Positions 1 to 8,901 of a stretch of 64,000 nucleotides of DNA are shown one piece after another. The position numbers and the translations under genes were made by a program. Origin of the DNA: Acetobacteraceae bacterium (GTDB lineage Bacteria; Pseudomonadota; Alphaproteobacteria; Acetobacterales; Acetobacteraceae); assembly GCA_030041375.1 (NCBI GenBank), contig JASHOA010000060.1, forward strand, positions 204,886 to 268,885, in the 5' to 3' direction. The notes under the pieces were generated by a model, which was not told where the DNA came from, did no database searches, and saw nothing but the letters and a program-made list of their open reading frames with translations. Within the stretch, counting starts at the first letter, position 1. Each line of letters begins with the position of its first letter.

Positions 1-757
1 CAATGACGAGGTCGAACGGTTCCGGATCAATATCTCGGCCTAGTGCGTCGCAGACCGCGACGAGAGCTGGCAGGCGGTGACCCGTGACGCGCGAGAGGGG
101 CAGCACCGCGGCGTCGAGCGAAACCTGGGAAAGCCATGCTCCGAACGGGTCGAGTTCAGAGCCGCGCAGGCGAGCTGCAATGGCCTGCATCACGATGTGG
201 GGATTCGAGCCTCGGAGAGCATTGATGATGCGCTGGGCTACCGGGGCAAGGAAGGCGCCGCCGCCACATGCCGGATCGAGTACTCGGGCCGTCAACCAGT
301 CGGTGCCCGCCTCTGTTGCCTGAGCAATCAGGCGGGCGGCGAGGGGTGGGGGCGTGTAATAGATGCCTCGCGCAGCCCGGAGTACATCCGGCAGCATGCC
401 CGTGTAGGTCAGGCCGATCTGATAGGCGGCAGCTTCCGATCCGAGTTCCGCCGCGGCCGTGCCGATACTTGCGGCGAGAGCATGCGCGGCTTCAGGTAGC
501 TTTTCCGTCGCAAAGCGGTGCAGCGGTTCGCGGAGAGGTGTGGCTTTTGCGCCGGTGGGCGTGAGTGCCTGCCAGAAGGCCTTGACAACGCCGCAAGCGA
601 AACTCCGCGCGAGCGTCAGGCGGGCGCGTTCGGGAACCGAGGCGGCCAATGCACGGCTCATGACGCGCCCGGCGACCAGTGTCTCCATCGGCGGGTCGGG
701 TAACCCCGGCAGGGCAAGTTGTGCAGTCCTGACATGGGCCATGCTCTTGCCGTGCAT
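1..757 (-). CDS. N6-adenine DNA methyltransferase, partial (runs off the left edge)
   Basis: About 252 N-terminal residues of a DNA methyltransferase are visible; the rest lies beyond the window. Near residue 132 is RGIYYTPPPLAARLI and near residue 159 VLDPACGGGAFL. This pairing, a YTP entry motif followed by the glycine-rich SAM-binding motif I, is typical of N6-adenine methylases of the Eco57I/type I HsdM class. A following GSELDPFG fits the acidic residue that contacts SAM. The frame is open back to the stop of the ABC ATPase gene at 899. The ATG at 757 was chosen as the first ATG, with a purine-rich GGCAGGA just before it; an ATG at 742 is an alternative. It could belong to a restriction-modification, BREX-like or solitary modification system; the target and partner genes are not visible. 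Confidence 0.72.
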   Translation of the reverse strand, partial: MHGKSMAHVRTAQLALPGLPDPPMETLVAGRVMSRALAASVPERARLTLARSFACGVVKAFWQALTPTGAKATPLREPLHRFATEKLPEAAHALAASIGTAAAELGSEAAAYQIGLTYTGMLPDVLRAARGIYYTPPPLAARLIAQATEAGTDWLTARVLDPACGGGAFLAPVAQRIINALRGSNPHIVMQAIAARLRGSELDPFGAWLSQVSLDAAVLPLSRVTGHRLPALVAVCDALGRDIDPEPFDLVI

Positions 758-898
758 TCCTGCCGTGATTGCCTGGCGTCCGGTTGACGCAGCAGGCGGA
801 GTGGCGAACACAAGCGGAACATACGTGTTCTGGCAGAGTCGGTCGAGAGCGCTTTTTGGCAAGGGCGGAAATGGGATGGTGGCTGCGGCAGGGCCGGC

Positions 899-1633
899 TC
901 AGAACATGGCGTGAACGAGATCGGCGACGCCGAGACCTTCGTTTGCGAGCACGGTGCGGATGGTACCGTGGAAGAAGACCGCGATCCGGTCGGCCACGGC
1001 GAGCAAATCTTCGAGGCGGTGACTGACCAGGAGAACGGTCTTGCCGGCGGAACGCAAGCGCCGGATGAGATCGAGCACATCCGCGACTTTCTGTACCGAG
1101 ATCGCCGCGGTCGGCTCGTCCATGATGACCATGCTGCGCTCGAAGAGAAGCGCGCGGGCGATCGCCACCACCTGCTGCTCGCCGCCGGAGAGTTCGGAGA
1201 CGACGTCGTTCGGGCGGATTTTGGTGTTCAGCGTATCCAAGACGGCGGCGGCGCGCGCCTGCATGGCGTGGCGCGAGGCGAAGAGGCCGAAACGGCGCGG
1301 CTCCTCGCCGAGGAAGAGATTCTCGGCAACCGTCAGATCCGGCGCGAGCTCAAGCTTCTGATAGATCATCTCGATCCCGAGCAGGCGGCGGGCGACGGCA
1401 GGAGAGGAAATGCGGACGGGCTTGCCACGGTAGAGGATGGTGCCGGAATCGGGGCGGTGGAAGCCGGTGAGGAGAGAGAGGAACGTCGATTTGCCGGCAC
1501 CATTGTCGCCGATGATGCCGAGTACTTCGGCCGAGCGGATGTCCAGGCTGATCCCGTCCACGGCGTGGACGGGACCGAAGGTTTTGACGAGGTCGCGCAC
1601 CGCCAGGAGCAGTGCGCCGGCCGGTTCGGGCAA
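899..1633 (-). CDS. Sugar ABC importer ATPase, CUT2 type, single ABC domain
   Basis: 244-residue ATP-binding subunit of a ribose/fructose-type (CUT2) importer. Walker A is GDNGAGKST, the Q-loop region reads IYQKLELAP, the signature is LSGGEQQ, Walker B is VIMDEPTAA and the switch histidine is in LLVSHRL. It has one ABC domain, as in FrcA, not the tandem pair of RbsA. The start is a TTG one base after the stop of the binding-protein gene, with no good ribosome site, so translational coupling is likely. The expected permease gene is absent: the next gene is a DNA methyltransferase and the preceding one is the binding protein. The ATPase must borrow a permease encoded elsewhere or be non-functional. 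Confidence 0.88.
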   Translation of the reverse strand: MPEPAGALLLAVRDLVKTFGPVHAVDGISLDIRSAEVLGIIGDNGAGKSTFLSLLTGFHRPDSGTILYRGKPVRISSPAVARRLLGIEMIYQKLELAPDLTVAENLFLGEEPRRFGLFASRHAMQARAAAVLDTLNTKIRPNDVVSELSGGEQQVVAIARALLFERSMVIMDEPTAAISVQKVADVLDLIRRLRSAGKTVLLVSHRLEDLLAVADRIAVFFHGTIRTVLANEGLGVADLVHAMF

Positions 1634-1634
1634 G

Positions 1635-2684
1635 CTACTTGGCGACGGGGTGGGCCTCGGAACGGCCGTAGGGAAGCGGCGGGATTTCTTCGGGCGTTCC
1701 CCAGGCGGCGATGGACGCGGCGTTCTTCTGGGTGACGAGCGTCATCGGAATGATGACGTTACCGTTGGGAAAACGGTCCGCCGGCGGCTTCAGGCCGCCG
1801 GCGAGATAGTTCTGCATCGCTTCGACGGCCCAGAATGCCTCGACGTACGGCGAATGGGTGACGGTGTCGATCTGCGTTCCGGCCTTGACGGCATCGAGGC
1901 TTTCCGGCTGGGCGTCGGCACCGGCGACCAGCGTGGCGCTGCCGGCCGCGATGCCGTGGTTCTTCAGCGCATTGATCACGCCGAGTGCCATCGCGTCATT
2001 GGCGCAGGCAACGAGCTGGAGGTCGGTGGTGCGGGCAAACAGCGTTCCCATCATCGACTGCGCGGTGGCGGTCGCGAAATTGGCTGACTGGTTGAGGACG
2101 ATCTGCACCGAGCCGTCCTTCACCAGCGGACCGAGCACGCTCATCGTGCCGTTCTGCCGGCCGATGGTGACCGAGGCGCCGAGCGTGCCCTGGAGGACGA
2201 CGACGTGCCAGGGCTTGGCAACATGGCGATCGGCCAGCGTCTGGACGCCGAACCGGGTCAGCTCCTGGCCGAGGGTGAAGTCATTATCGCCGATGAAGGC
2301 GATGCGGGCGGCGGGGTTGGAGACGTCGCGGTCAACGGTGACGATCGGCACACCCTGGTGCGTGGCTTCGAGTGCGGCGGCAGTGACGGATTCCTGGACG
2401 GTATTGAGGATGATGCCCTTGGCGCCGGCGGCGACTGCCTCCTTGAGGTCGGCGATCTCCTGGGTGGCGGAGTTGTTCGCGTTGACGATGCGGATGCTGA
2501 GATCCGGGGTAAAGGTAGCGGCCTCTTTCACGGCCGCGGCCATCGGTGCGAAATACGGATAGGCGTAGCCGGTGAAAATGAAATAGACGAGCTTCGGCGC
2601 CTGAGCGCGCGCGACCGGCGCGGCGAAAGCGAGCGGGGCAAGTGCGCAGAGGGCGAGCAGGAAGCTCGGGGCTCGGGGCTTCAT
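1635..2684 (-). CDS. Sugar ABC importer periplasmic binding protein (RbsB-like)
   Basis: 349 residues with a clear Sec signal peptide (hydrophobic stretch then AAPVARAQA, cleavage near residue 27). The mature protein has the type I periplasmic binding fold of Peripla_BP_4: IIVNANN near the first strand, PIVTVDRDV, FIGDNDF and LVACANDAMALG are the usual ribose-binding-protein landmarks. It should deliver a sugar or sugar-like ligand to a CUT2 importer. It is translated just before the single-domain ATPase (1 base between stop and start), so the two form one transcription unit. The ligand cannot be read from the sequence. Confidence 0.88.
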   Translation of the reverse strand: MKPRAPSFLLALCALAPLAFAAPVARAQAPKLVYFIFTGYAYPYFAPMAAAVKEAATFTPDLSIRIVNANNSATQEIADLKEAVAAGAKGIILNTVQESVTAAALEATHQGVPIVTVDRDVSNPAARIAFIGDNDFTLGQELTRFGVQTLADRHVAKPWHVVVLQGTLGASVTIGRQNGTMSVLGPLVKDGSVQIVLNQSANFATATAQSMMGTLFARTTDLQLVACANDAMALGVINALKNHGIAAGSATLVAGADAQPESLDAVKAGTQIDTVTHSPYVEAFWAVEAMQNYLAGGLKPPADRFPNGNVIIPMTLVTQKNAASIAAWGTPEEIPPLPYGRSEAHPVAK

Positions 2685-2770
2685 CCTGGATTTCCTTTCC
2701 TCCCTGGGTGCCGATGGTCAGGCTGCGAATGCACAGTCTATGGCCGTGAATCGCGGCGAACAAGCTGCGA

Positions 2771-3367
2771 TCAGTCGCGGTGGCGGGTAATGGACCAGGA
2801 GGTGATGTCCCAGGCATTGCGGATGCCGACGAGGAGAAGGAGCCCGATGCCGCAGGGAAGCACGGTGAGGCTGAGTGGGCGCTCGGCGAAGAGCAACGCC
2901 GCGGTGGCGATGAGGAGGGCATAGGAGAGGGCGGGAAGGGCTGCGTACCAGATGCGGTCCTCGAGCTCGATCGTTGCGATCAGGCCGAGCCGGATCATGG
3001 CGCCCCAGATGACGGCGGAGTAGGCGAGACCGAAGACCGCGAGACCGCCTTCGAGCAGACCGAGCAGCGGCCAATGCCTGACCGGTGCGAGTGCGGCGAG
3101 CGAGAGCGCGAATGCACTCGAGAAATGCACCACGCTCGGGGAGACGAAGGCGCGGAAGGCAGGGCGCCGTTCTTCCGTGAAGAAGCCGGAGCCCAGGGAA
3201 GCGGCGATGAAGAGCAGGCCGACGAGGGTCGCACCGGCGGTGCCGGTCAGGACATAGAAGTCGTGCCAGGGCGCGAGCAGATCGGCAAGATTCGGCGGCT
3301 CAGCGCCGATAGTCTGCGCCTCCGCGCTCGACGGTGCGCAGTAGCCCTTCCCATTCCTTGACGCCAT
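2771..3367 (-). CDS. Hypothetical integral membrane protein, five predicted membrane segments
   Basis: 198 residues. After a polar N-terminus containing PWHDFYVLTG there are about five hydrophobic segments at roughly 36-60, 79-96, 99-121, 138-160 and 163-187, then a short charged tail. No catalytic motif is visible and I do not recognise the family by function. The ATG used overlaps the end of the upstream aldolase-like gene by 68 bases, so a shorter start inside the first 25 residues is possible. Its position after a class II aldolase-like gene on the same strand suggests co-transcription only. Confidence 0.6.
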   Translation of the reverse strand: MASRNGKGYCAPSSAEAQTIGAEPPNLADLLAPWHDFYVLTGTAGATLVGLLFIAASLGSGFFTEERRPAFRAFVSPSVVHFSSAFALSLAALAPVRHWPLLGLLEGGLAVFGLAYSAVIWGAMIRLGLIATIELEDRIWYAALPALSYALLIATAALLFAERPLSLTVLPCGIGLLLLVGIRNAWDITSWSITRHRD

Positions 3368-4061
3368 AATCGGCGCCGGCGCGCCGGCGCTTCATCCATG
3401 ACGCGGCGGCGGCAACGACGTGAGGCGCGATTTCCACCGGCCCGACATTCATGGTGCGGGCGATCAGCTCGAGCTCGCATGCGCGCTCGAGCATGTAAAT
3501 CCGGTGCAGGGCAGCGGGAATGGTCGCCCCGAGCGCGAGCAGGCCGTGATTGAGAAGCACGATGCAACTGCCCTGTTGCGCGGTGCGGCCAAGGGCCTCG
3601 CACTCCTCGGCTGAGGCGGGCACGCCGTAGGTGTGATAGGCGACCTCGTCGAGGACGTGCAGCGCATCCTGGCTGATCGGGCGCAGTCCGTTCGGGATGA
3701 GGGAGATGCCGGCGCCGGCGCGGGTGTGGGTGTGCATGACGCAATGGGCGTTCGGCCGCGCCTTGTAGATGCCGCTGTGGATGGTGAAGCCGGCATCGTT
3801 GTAGTCGCCCGTCGTGCCGAGCACGTTGCCGGAGAGATCCATCTTGATCAGGCTGGACGCCGTAATCTCGTCGAACATTTCGCCATAGCGGTTGATCAGG
3901 AAGCAGTCCGGTGCATCGGGGATGCGGGCGGACATATGTGTGTTGATGAGATCGGTCCAGCCGAGAAAGTGAACGATGCGATAGAGGGCCGCGAGATCGC
4001 AACGCGTGCGCCATTCGGCGTCGGTCATCTCGTTCGCTCGCGGCTGCAACGGTGCCGGCAT
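3300..4061 (-). CDS. Class II aldolase/adducin family protein
   Basis: 253 residues when started at 4061, where GCAGGAGAGAC gives a good ribosome site; a longer open frame upstream lacks one and reads as non-coding. The fold is that of zinc-dependent L-fuculose-phosphate/L-ribulose-phosphate aldolases and adducin heads: THMSARIP, the metal-binding VMHTHTRAG (two histidines), and a third histidine in LLNHGLLALG. A conserved N-terminal block (CDLAALYRIVHFLGW) matches the small-molecule class II aldolase/adducin subgroup often annotated only by family. It probably cleaves or rearranges a hydroxy-carbonyl compound; the substrate is not evident. Confidence 0.85.
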   Translation of the reverse strand: MPAPLQPRANEMTDAEWRTRCDLAALYRIVHFLGWTDLINTHMSARIPDAPDCFLINRYGEMFDEITASSLIKMDLSGNVLGTTGDYNDAGFTIHSGIYKARPNAHCVMHTHTRAGAGISLIPNGLRPISQDALHVLDEVAYHTYGVPASAEECEALGRTAQQGSCIVLLNHGLLALGATIPAALHRIYMLERACELELIARTMNVGPVEIAPHVVAAAASWMKRRRAGADYGVKEWEGLLRTVERGGADYRR

Positions 4062-4152
4062 GTCTCTCTCCTGCCTGCAAGACGGTTCGCCCAGCATCCT
4101 GCGGCAGGACGGGGGCGGTGGGCAATGGCTCCGGGCCTGGTCGAGTCGCTGG

Positions 4153-4926
4153 TCACAACACCTTTGCCAGGAACTGGCGGGTGCGATCATGGCGCGGATT
4201 GCCGAACACCTGCTCGGGCGAGCCGGCCTCGGCGATGCGACCATCGAACATGAACACCGCGTGGTCGCCCACTTCCCGAGCGAAACCAACTTCGTGAGTA
4301 ACTACGATCATCGTCATCCCTTCCTTCGCCAGCGCGCGCATGACGTCCAGCACTTCGCCCACCAGTTCCGGGTCGAGGGCGCTCGTCGGCTCGTCGAACA
4401 AAATCAGCTTCGGCTCCATCGCCAGCGCCCTGGCGATCGCCACCCGTTGCTGCTGGCCGCCGGACAGCTCGGCCGGGTAGTTATTCGCCCAGTCGGCCAA
4501 GCCGACGCGTGCCAGGAACTGCCGGCCGCGTTCCATTGCCGCAGCGCGCGGGATGCCGAGCACGTTGACGGGGCCTTCCAGGATGTTCTCGAGCGCCGTG
4601 CGATGGGCAAACAGGTTGAAGCGCTGAAATACCATGCCGATGATGCGCCGCTGCGCTGCCACTTCCCGCTCGTGCAGCTCGTGAAGTGCGCCGCCCCGCA
4701 GGCGATAGCCGATCGGCTGTCCGTCCACCCAGATTTCGCCGCGATCGATACGCTCGAGGTGATTGATGCAGCGCAGGAGAGTACTCTTGCCGCCGCCCGA
4801 GGGGCCGAGCAGGCACACCACCTCGCCACGCCGCACCGTCATGTCGATGCCACGCAGCACCTCGCGTCCGCCGAAGCGCTTGTGGACGTCGACGATCCGC
4901 ACCAGTGGCGCCTCGGTTGCAGGCAT
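4153..4926 (-). CDS. Polar amino acid ABC importer ATPase (GlnQ/HisP-like)
   Basis: 257 residues starting at 4926 behind an AGGAG site. Walker A is GPSGGGKST, the Q-loop is MVFQRFNLF, the signature is LSGGQQQR, Walker B is [14 protein letters not shown] and the switch histidine is in VVTHEVGFA. The FQRFNLF and CINHLE signatures are typical of the polar amino-acid uptake (PAAT) family. It is the last gene of a three-gene operon (binding protein, permease, ATPase). It energises uptake at the cytoplasmic face of the inner membrane. Confidence 0.93.
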   Translation of the reverse strand: MPATEAPLVRIVDVHKRFGGREVLRGIDMTVRRGEVVCLLGPSGGGKSTLLRCINHLERIDRGEIWVDGQPIGYRLRGGALHELHEREVAAQRRIIGMVFQRFNLFAHRTALENILEGPVNVLGIPRAAAMERGRQFLARVGLADWANNYPAELSGGQQQRVAIARALAMEPKLILFDEPTSALDPELVGEVLDVMRALAKEGMTMIVVTHEVGFAREVGDHAVFMFDGRIAEAGSPEQVFGNPRHDRTRQFLAKVL

Positions 4927-4933
4927 CTCCTGA

Positions 4934-5854
4934 TTAGCGTCCGGCAAAGGGCATGGTGGCGAGAGCCTTGCGTGCCGCCTGCAACGGCTGTGCGCGGCCG
5001 GCCTCTTTCGTCCCGCCGGCAACAGCACGCTCCAGGTAGTGCTGGCCGATGCTCGCGATCGTGACCAGGAGCATGTACCAGATCGCCGCGGCCAGCAGTG
5101 TCTCCATCACTTCGAGATTGTGGGAGGCGATGTTGTTGGCGGCCTGGATCAGTTCGACGTAGGAGATCACCGAGACGAGCGAAGTCTCCTTCAGCATGTT
5201 GATGAAGTCGTTGCCGGTTGGCGGAATGATAACACGCATCGCCTGCGGCAGGATGATCCGCCGGAGTGTCCTGGCCGGGGTCATGCCGATGGCGTGGGCA
5301 GCCTCGATCTGCCCCTTGTCGATGCTGTTGAAGCCGGCGCGGATGATCTCTGCCATGTAGGCGCTTTCGTTGAGGCCGAGACCGAGCAGGCCGGCGACGA
5401 ACGGTGACATGACGGTGTTCGTGGAAACGCTGAACAGGCCTGGAATGCCGATGACCTTGAAGGCAAGAGCGAGATTGTACCAAATCAGAAGCTGGAGCAG
5501 CACCGGCACGCCGCGGAAGACCCAGATGTAGACCGCGGCGCTCACCGAAGCGACCGGATTAGCGGATCGGCGCATGATCGCAACCGCAAGCCCGATCGCG
5601 ATGCCGGCCGCCTGCGCCACGACGGCCAGCACGACGGTGTGCCACAATCCTTCGAGCATGACCGGGAACAGGAAGAAAGTCGGCACATCGTGATAGGCGA
5701 TGTCGGCGTGGCCGAGCACGAAGAGGACCGCCAGCACGAAGACAACGATCGCAGCCGCGGAAAGCCAGCGTCCCCAGTGGCGAAGCGGCACGATGGGAAG
5801 AGGCTGATGCCGTTGCCCGGTGCCGGTTCCACTGTCAACCGACATGCGGGTCAC
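4934..5854 (-). CDS. Polar amino acid ABC importer permease (HisM/GlnP-like)
   Basis: 306 residues from a GTG at 5854, or 303 from an ATG at 5845. After a polar leader there are membrane segments from about residue 30 onward, and the EAA loop [20 protein letters not shown] then [20 protein letters not shown], which docks the ATPase. [16 protein letters not shown] is a PAAT-family permease hallmark. Only one permease gene is present, so a homodimeric channel is expected. It sits between the binding-protein and ATPase genes on the same strand with short spacers. Confidence 0.92.
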   Translation of the reverse strand: MTRMSVDSGTGTGQRHQPLPIVPLRHWGRWLSAAAIVVFVLAVLFVLGHADIAYHDVPTFFLFPVMLEGLWHTVVLAVVAQAAGIAIGLAVAIMRRSANPVASVSAAVYIWVFRGVPVLLQLLIWYNLALAFKVIGIPGLFSVSTNTVMSPFVAGLLGLGLNESAYMAEIIRAGFNSIDKGQIEAAHAIGMTPARTLRRIILPQAMRVIIPPTGNDFINMLKETSLVSVISYVELIQAANNIASHNLEVMETLLAAAIWYMLLVTIASIGQHYLERAVAGGTKEAGRAQPLQAARKALATMPFAGR

Positions 5855-5881
5855 ATCATGAAGGGCGCCGCTCCGCTCCGG

Positions 5882-6808
5882 CTATCCGGCGTTGGTGGTC
5901 GCCTTCGTCACGGCGCCGGCCGACATGCCCCAGGCCGAGAGAATCTTGCCGTAGGTGCCACTTTCGATCAGCCTCTCCATCGCCTCCTGCAAGACGGCGA
6001 GCAGCGCGGGATTGTTCTTGGCGACCCCGATGCCGTAGGGCCCGCCGTTGATGGGGGGATAATCGATGGCCTCGAACAAGTTGCCGTTGCCGGCGACCTG
6101 GGCGGTGTAGATGGCGGTCGGCGTGTCGTCGAGAACCACGGCAAACCGGCCGGTGCGCAGCGAATTTTCCTGCTGTGCCGTCGAACTGCCGATGACGATT
6201 TCAACTGGCTGCTTGCCGGCTTTCTTGCAAGCGGCGCTCTGCGATTCGGCGAACGCCTGCTGCGTGGTCCCGGCCTGGACGCTGACGGCCTGACCGCAGA
6301 GGCTGTCCGGCCCGGTGATGTGGTCGGGATTGCCCTTCTGGGCGAGCATGGTGATACCGGCGTTGAAGTAATCCACGAATGAGATCGTCTTCTCGCGGGG
6401 TTTGGTGTCGTTCATGGCGGACATGGTGACGTCGACGCGCCCGGAGGCGAGGGCCGGAATCAGCGCGTCGAATGCCATTGCGCGGTACTCGACCTTGAGG
6501 CCGAGCAGGCGGGCCAGCGCATGCGCCAGATCGACCTCGAAGCCGACCGGAGTGCGACCGTCGGCGGCATAGAAATCCTCCGGCAGTTGCTGCAGCGCCG
6601 CACCAATAACAAGCGTGCCGCGGGAGCGGATGGCGGCGGGGACTTTCGCGCTGAGTGTCGCATCGGCTTCAACGGAAGCGGCTACGGCCTGACCGGCGGC
6701 GTCGTTGCGCGCGGAGGGAGAGGCGGGTGCGGCCTCCGTCCTTCCGGCTGCGTAACCCAGGGCGAGCAGCCCGGCGAGAGTGATCGCCGAAACACGTCCG
6801 AATGCCAT
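5882..6808 (-). CDS. Amino acid ABC importer periplasmic binding protein (SBP_bac_3 type)
   Basis: 308 residues from the ATG at 6808, preceded by AGGGAG at 8 bases. The signal peptide runs to about residue 25 (LGYAAGRTEAAPA). The mature part shows the family-3 solute-binding landmarks: GTLVIGA, GFEVDLAHALARLLGLKVEY, FDALIPALASGRVDV, MSAMNDTKPREKTISF and a C-terminal INGGPYGIGVAKNN. An insert of about 40 low-complexity residues lies between the signal peptide and the first strand. It leads a three-gene polar amino-acid importer operon; the ligand is unknown. Confidence 0.92.
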   Translation of the reverse strand: MAFGRVSAITLAGLLALGYAAGRTEAAPASPSARNDAAGQAVAASVEADATLSAKVPAAIRSRGTLVIGAALQQLPEDFYAADGRTPVGFEVDLAHALARLLGLKVEYRAMAFDALIPALASGRVDVTMSAMNDTKPREKTISFVDYFNAGITMLAQKGNPDHITGPDSLCGQAVSVQAGTTQQAFAESQSAACKKAGKQPVEIVIGSSTAQQENSLRTGRFAVVLDDTPTAIYTAQVAGNGNLFEAIDYPPINGGPYGIGVAKNNPALLAVLQEAMERLIESGTYGKILSAWGMSAGAVTKATTNAG

Positions 6809-6897
6809 CGCGCATCTCCCTTCCCGCTCCAAGGGTGTCGATCATTCATCCGATCAACCGGCGCGTCCAGCGAGAGAGACGAGCCGTGAAGTGAAGC

Positions 6898-8901
6898 TCA
6901 ATCTCCGGGCAGCGCGGGAAGTGTTGCCTGGCCGGCGAGCGAGGGGAGGAGAGGAAGCAGGAGAGCGAGGTCGCGCTCGGCCACGCAGGCGAGGTAGCGC
7001 GGCGCGTGAATGGCGGGCTCGGCCGCGGGCAGGCCGTCCGCGCCGAGCGGCAGGATGGCCAGGCCGAGATCCGCGTAGGTTGCGAGGAGATCGGGGCCGG
7101 CGCCCCAGATGGCCGGATCGTAGCCTTCCTGAGCCGCGAGGTCGCGCAGCCGCCAGAGGGTGGAGATTCGATCCGAAGTCGGGCCGACCGGATCGCCGAG
7201 GCCGAGCAGGATGCGCCCGACACGGCGGAAGGCGATCGCCGATTTGCCGGCCTCGCCGAGCATCAGCCCGTCGGCCGCCGCCGGCGGCGTTGCGCCGAGG
7301 GATGCATAGCGCTCCCACGCCATCCCGTCCCAGGGAAGGTACGCGACCCGGCCGGGCCGGACGAGCCGCCAGAGTGCGATGGCGGCGACCGCCATCGAGA
7401 GGGCCACGCTGAGGCGAAGCGGACCCGGCAAATTCGGCGACAGGATGAGTTGCCACCACGGTCCTTGCGGCAGTGAGGGGACGTGGCGGGCGAGCGAGGC
7501 GAAGACGATCGTGACGGCTGCGAGGGCGAAGAGCGCCAGTGCGGTGGCTGGCGAGAGCGGCTCGGTCAACAGACGGGCGCGGCGATAGAAGGCTGCCCGA
7601 TAAGGGGCGAGCAGGAGCGCGGTCAGGATCAGCCAGGCGGGTACCCACCAGGGTTCGCCTTCGAGCGCGGTGGCGGCAGCGGCGGCGGCGAGCAGTGCCA
7701 TCGTGCTGCTCCAGGCGAGCTTGACGCGGCGGGTGAGGCCTACCGCGAGCACAAGGAGGGCGGCACCGACGAGCGATGGAATGAAGGGGCCGGCGAGCGC
7801 GGCCATGCCGCCGATGTCCGCGATTGCCTTGGGCAGATGCGGGCGGGGCTCGAGCATGGCGAGCGAGAGCAGCAGCACGCCGGAGAGGGCGACGGCGGCA
7901 CTCGCCGCGGCGACGGCCAGCGCCGTTTCCCCCAATGGCCCGGCCGAACGTTTCCGATGCAGGAGAAGTTCATGCCCGACGAAGAGGCCGCCGGCAATGA
8001 AGAGCGGGACGATGTAGTAGCAGAGCCGAAAGACGGCCAGCGCGCCGAGGATGCGCGGGGTCGAGAGGAAGGGCGAGAGGCCGAGCAGCATGCCGGTGTC
8101 GAAGACACCGATGCCGCCGGGAAGATTGGTTGCGAGCCCTGCCGCATAGGCGGTGAGATAGATCGCGAGGAAGCGGAAGAAGCCGAGGTCATGCGCCCCG
8201 GCAAGGAGGACATGGAAGATCGCGGCCGTGAAGGCGAGATCGACGGTCGCCAGCACCACCTGCGCGAGCGCCATGGCAAGGCCCGGGAGGGCGATCTCGT
8301 GGTTGAAGATGCTGATGCGCGGAACGAAACGTGCCAGCGTCACGTAGGCGATCACCGCGGCCCAGAATCCGGCACCGATGGCGCGGAAGACGAAATCCGG
8401 CACGGTGTGGCCGAGGAACGGCACCCAGCCAGGTGCCAGGAGGAGGATGCCGCCGCCGAGAGTCAGCGCTCCGAAACCGAAGGTGAGGCTGCAGAACGCG
8501 ATCAGTCGGGCAATCTCGGCGGGTGTGAGGCCCCAGTGGGCGTAGAGGCGGTAGCGGACGGCGGCGCCGGAAACAACCGGCAGGCCGAGGCTGTGGGCGA
8601 GGGCATAGGCGCAGAACGAACCGAATGCGACCCGGGCGTAGGGAACCGGATGGCCGGCGAAGCGCGTGCCGAGCCAGTCATAGAGGGTGAGGAGCCAGTA
8701 GGAGAGCACGGTCGCCCCGATCGCGAGCCAGACCGAGCGGGCCGGAATGGCAGCGATGGCTCGGGTGACATCGGAGAGAGCGAGGTTGTCGAAGGTGGAT
8801 TTGAGCGTGTAGACGGCGGCGACAAGGAGACAAAGCCCGAGCAGAGCGGGGACGTGCCGGGCAAGCCGCGCGAGAAGAGCCGGGAGGCGCCTTCGGTCCA
8901 C
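6898..8901 (-). CDS. MprF-like membrane protein with a shortened C-terminal synthase region
   Basis: 667 residues. Residues 1 to about 500 carry many membrane segments and resemble the lysyl-phosphatidylglycerol synthase transmembrane (flippase) region of MprF/LpiA, with SHSLGLPVVSGAAVRYRLY-like and NLPGGIGVFDTGML landmarks. A cytosolic DUF2156-like part begins near 515 and contains LGLGDPVGP, but it stops after about 150 residues, whereas MprF proteins are usually near 850 residues with two GNAT-like lobes. The aminoacyl-transferring lobe therefore seems missing. The GTG start directly follows the LysRS stop, so the two are co-translated. The product may only flip lipids or may be inactive as a synthase. 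Confidence 0.78.
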   Translation of the reverse strand: MDRRRLPALLARLARHVPALLGLCLLVAAVYTLKSTFDNLALSDVTRAIAAIPARSVWLAIGATVLSYWLLTLYDWLGTRFAGHPVPYARVAFGSFCAYALAHSLGLPVVSGAAVRYRLYAHWGLTPAEIARLIAFCSLTFGFGALTLGGGILLLAPGWVPFLGHTVPDFVFRAIGAGFWAAVIAYVTLARFVPRISIFNHEIALPGLAMALAQVVLATVDLAFTAAIFHVLLAGAHDLGFFRFLAIYLTAYAAGLATNLPGGIGVFDTGMLLGLSPFLSTPRILGALAVFRLCYYIVPLFIAGGLFVGHELLLHRKRSAGPLGETALAVAAASAAVALSGVLLLSLAMLEPRPHLPKAIADIGGMAALAGPFIPSLVGAALLVLAVGLTRRVKLAWSSTMALLAAAAAATALEGEPWWVPAWLILTALLLAPYRAAFYRRARLLTEPLSPATALALFALAAVTIVFASLARHVPSLPQGPWWQLILSPNLPGPLRLSVALSMAVAAIALWRLVRPGRVAYLPWDGMAWERYASLGATPPAAADGLMLGEAGKSAIAFRRVGRILLGLGDPVGPTSDRISTLWRLRDLAAQEGYDPAIWGAGPDLLATYADLGLAILPLGADGLPAAEPAIHAPRYLACVAERDLALLLPLLPSLAGQATLPALPGD

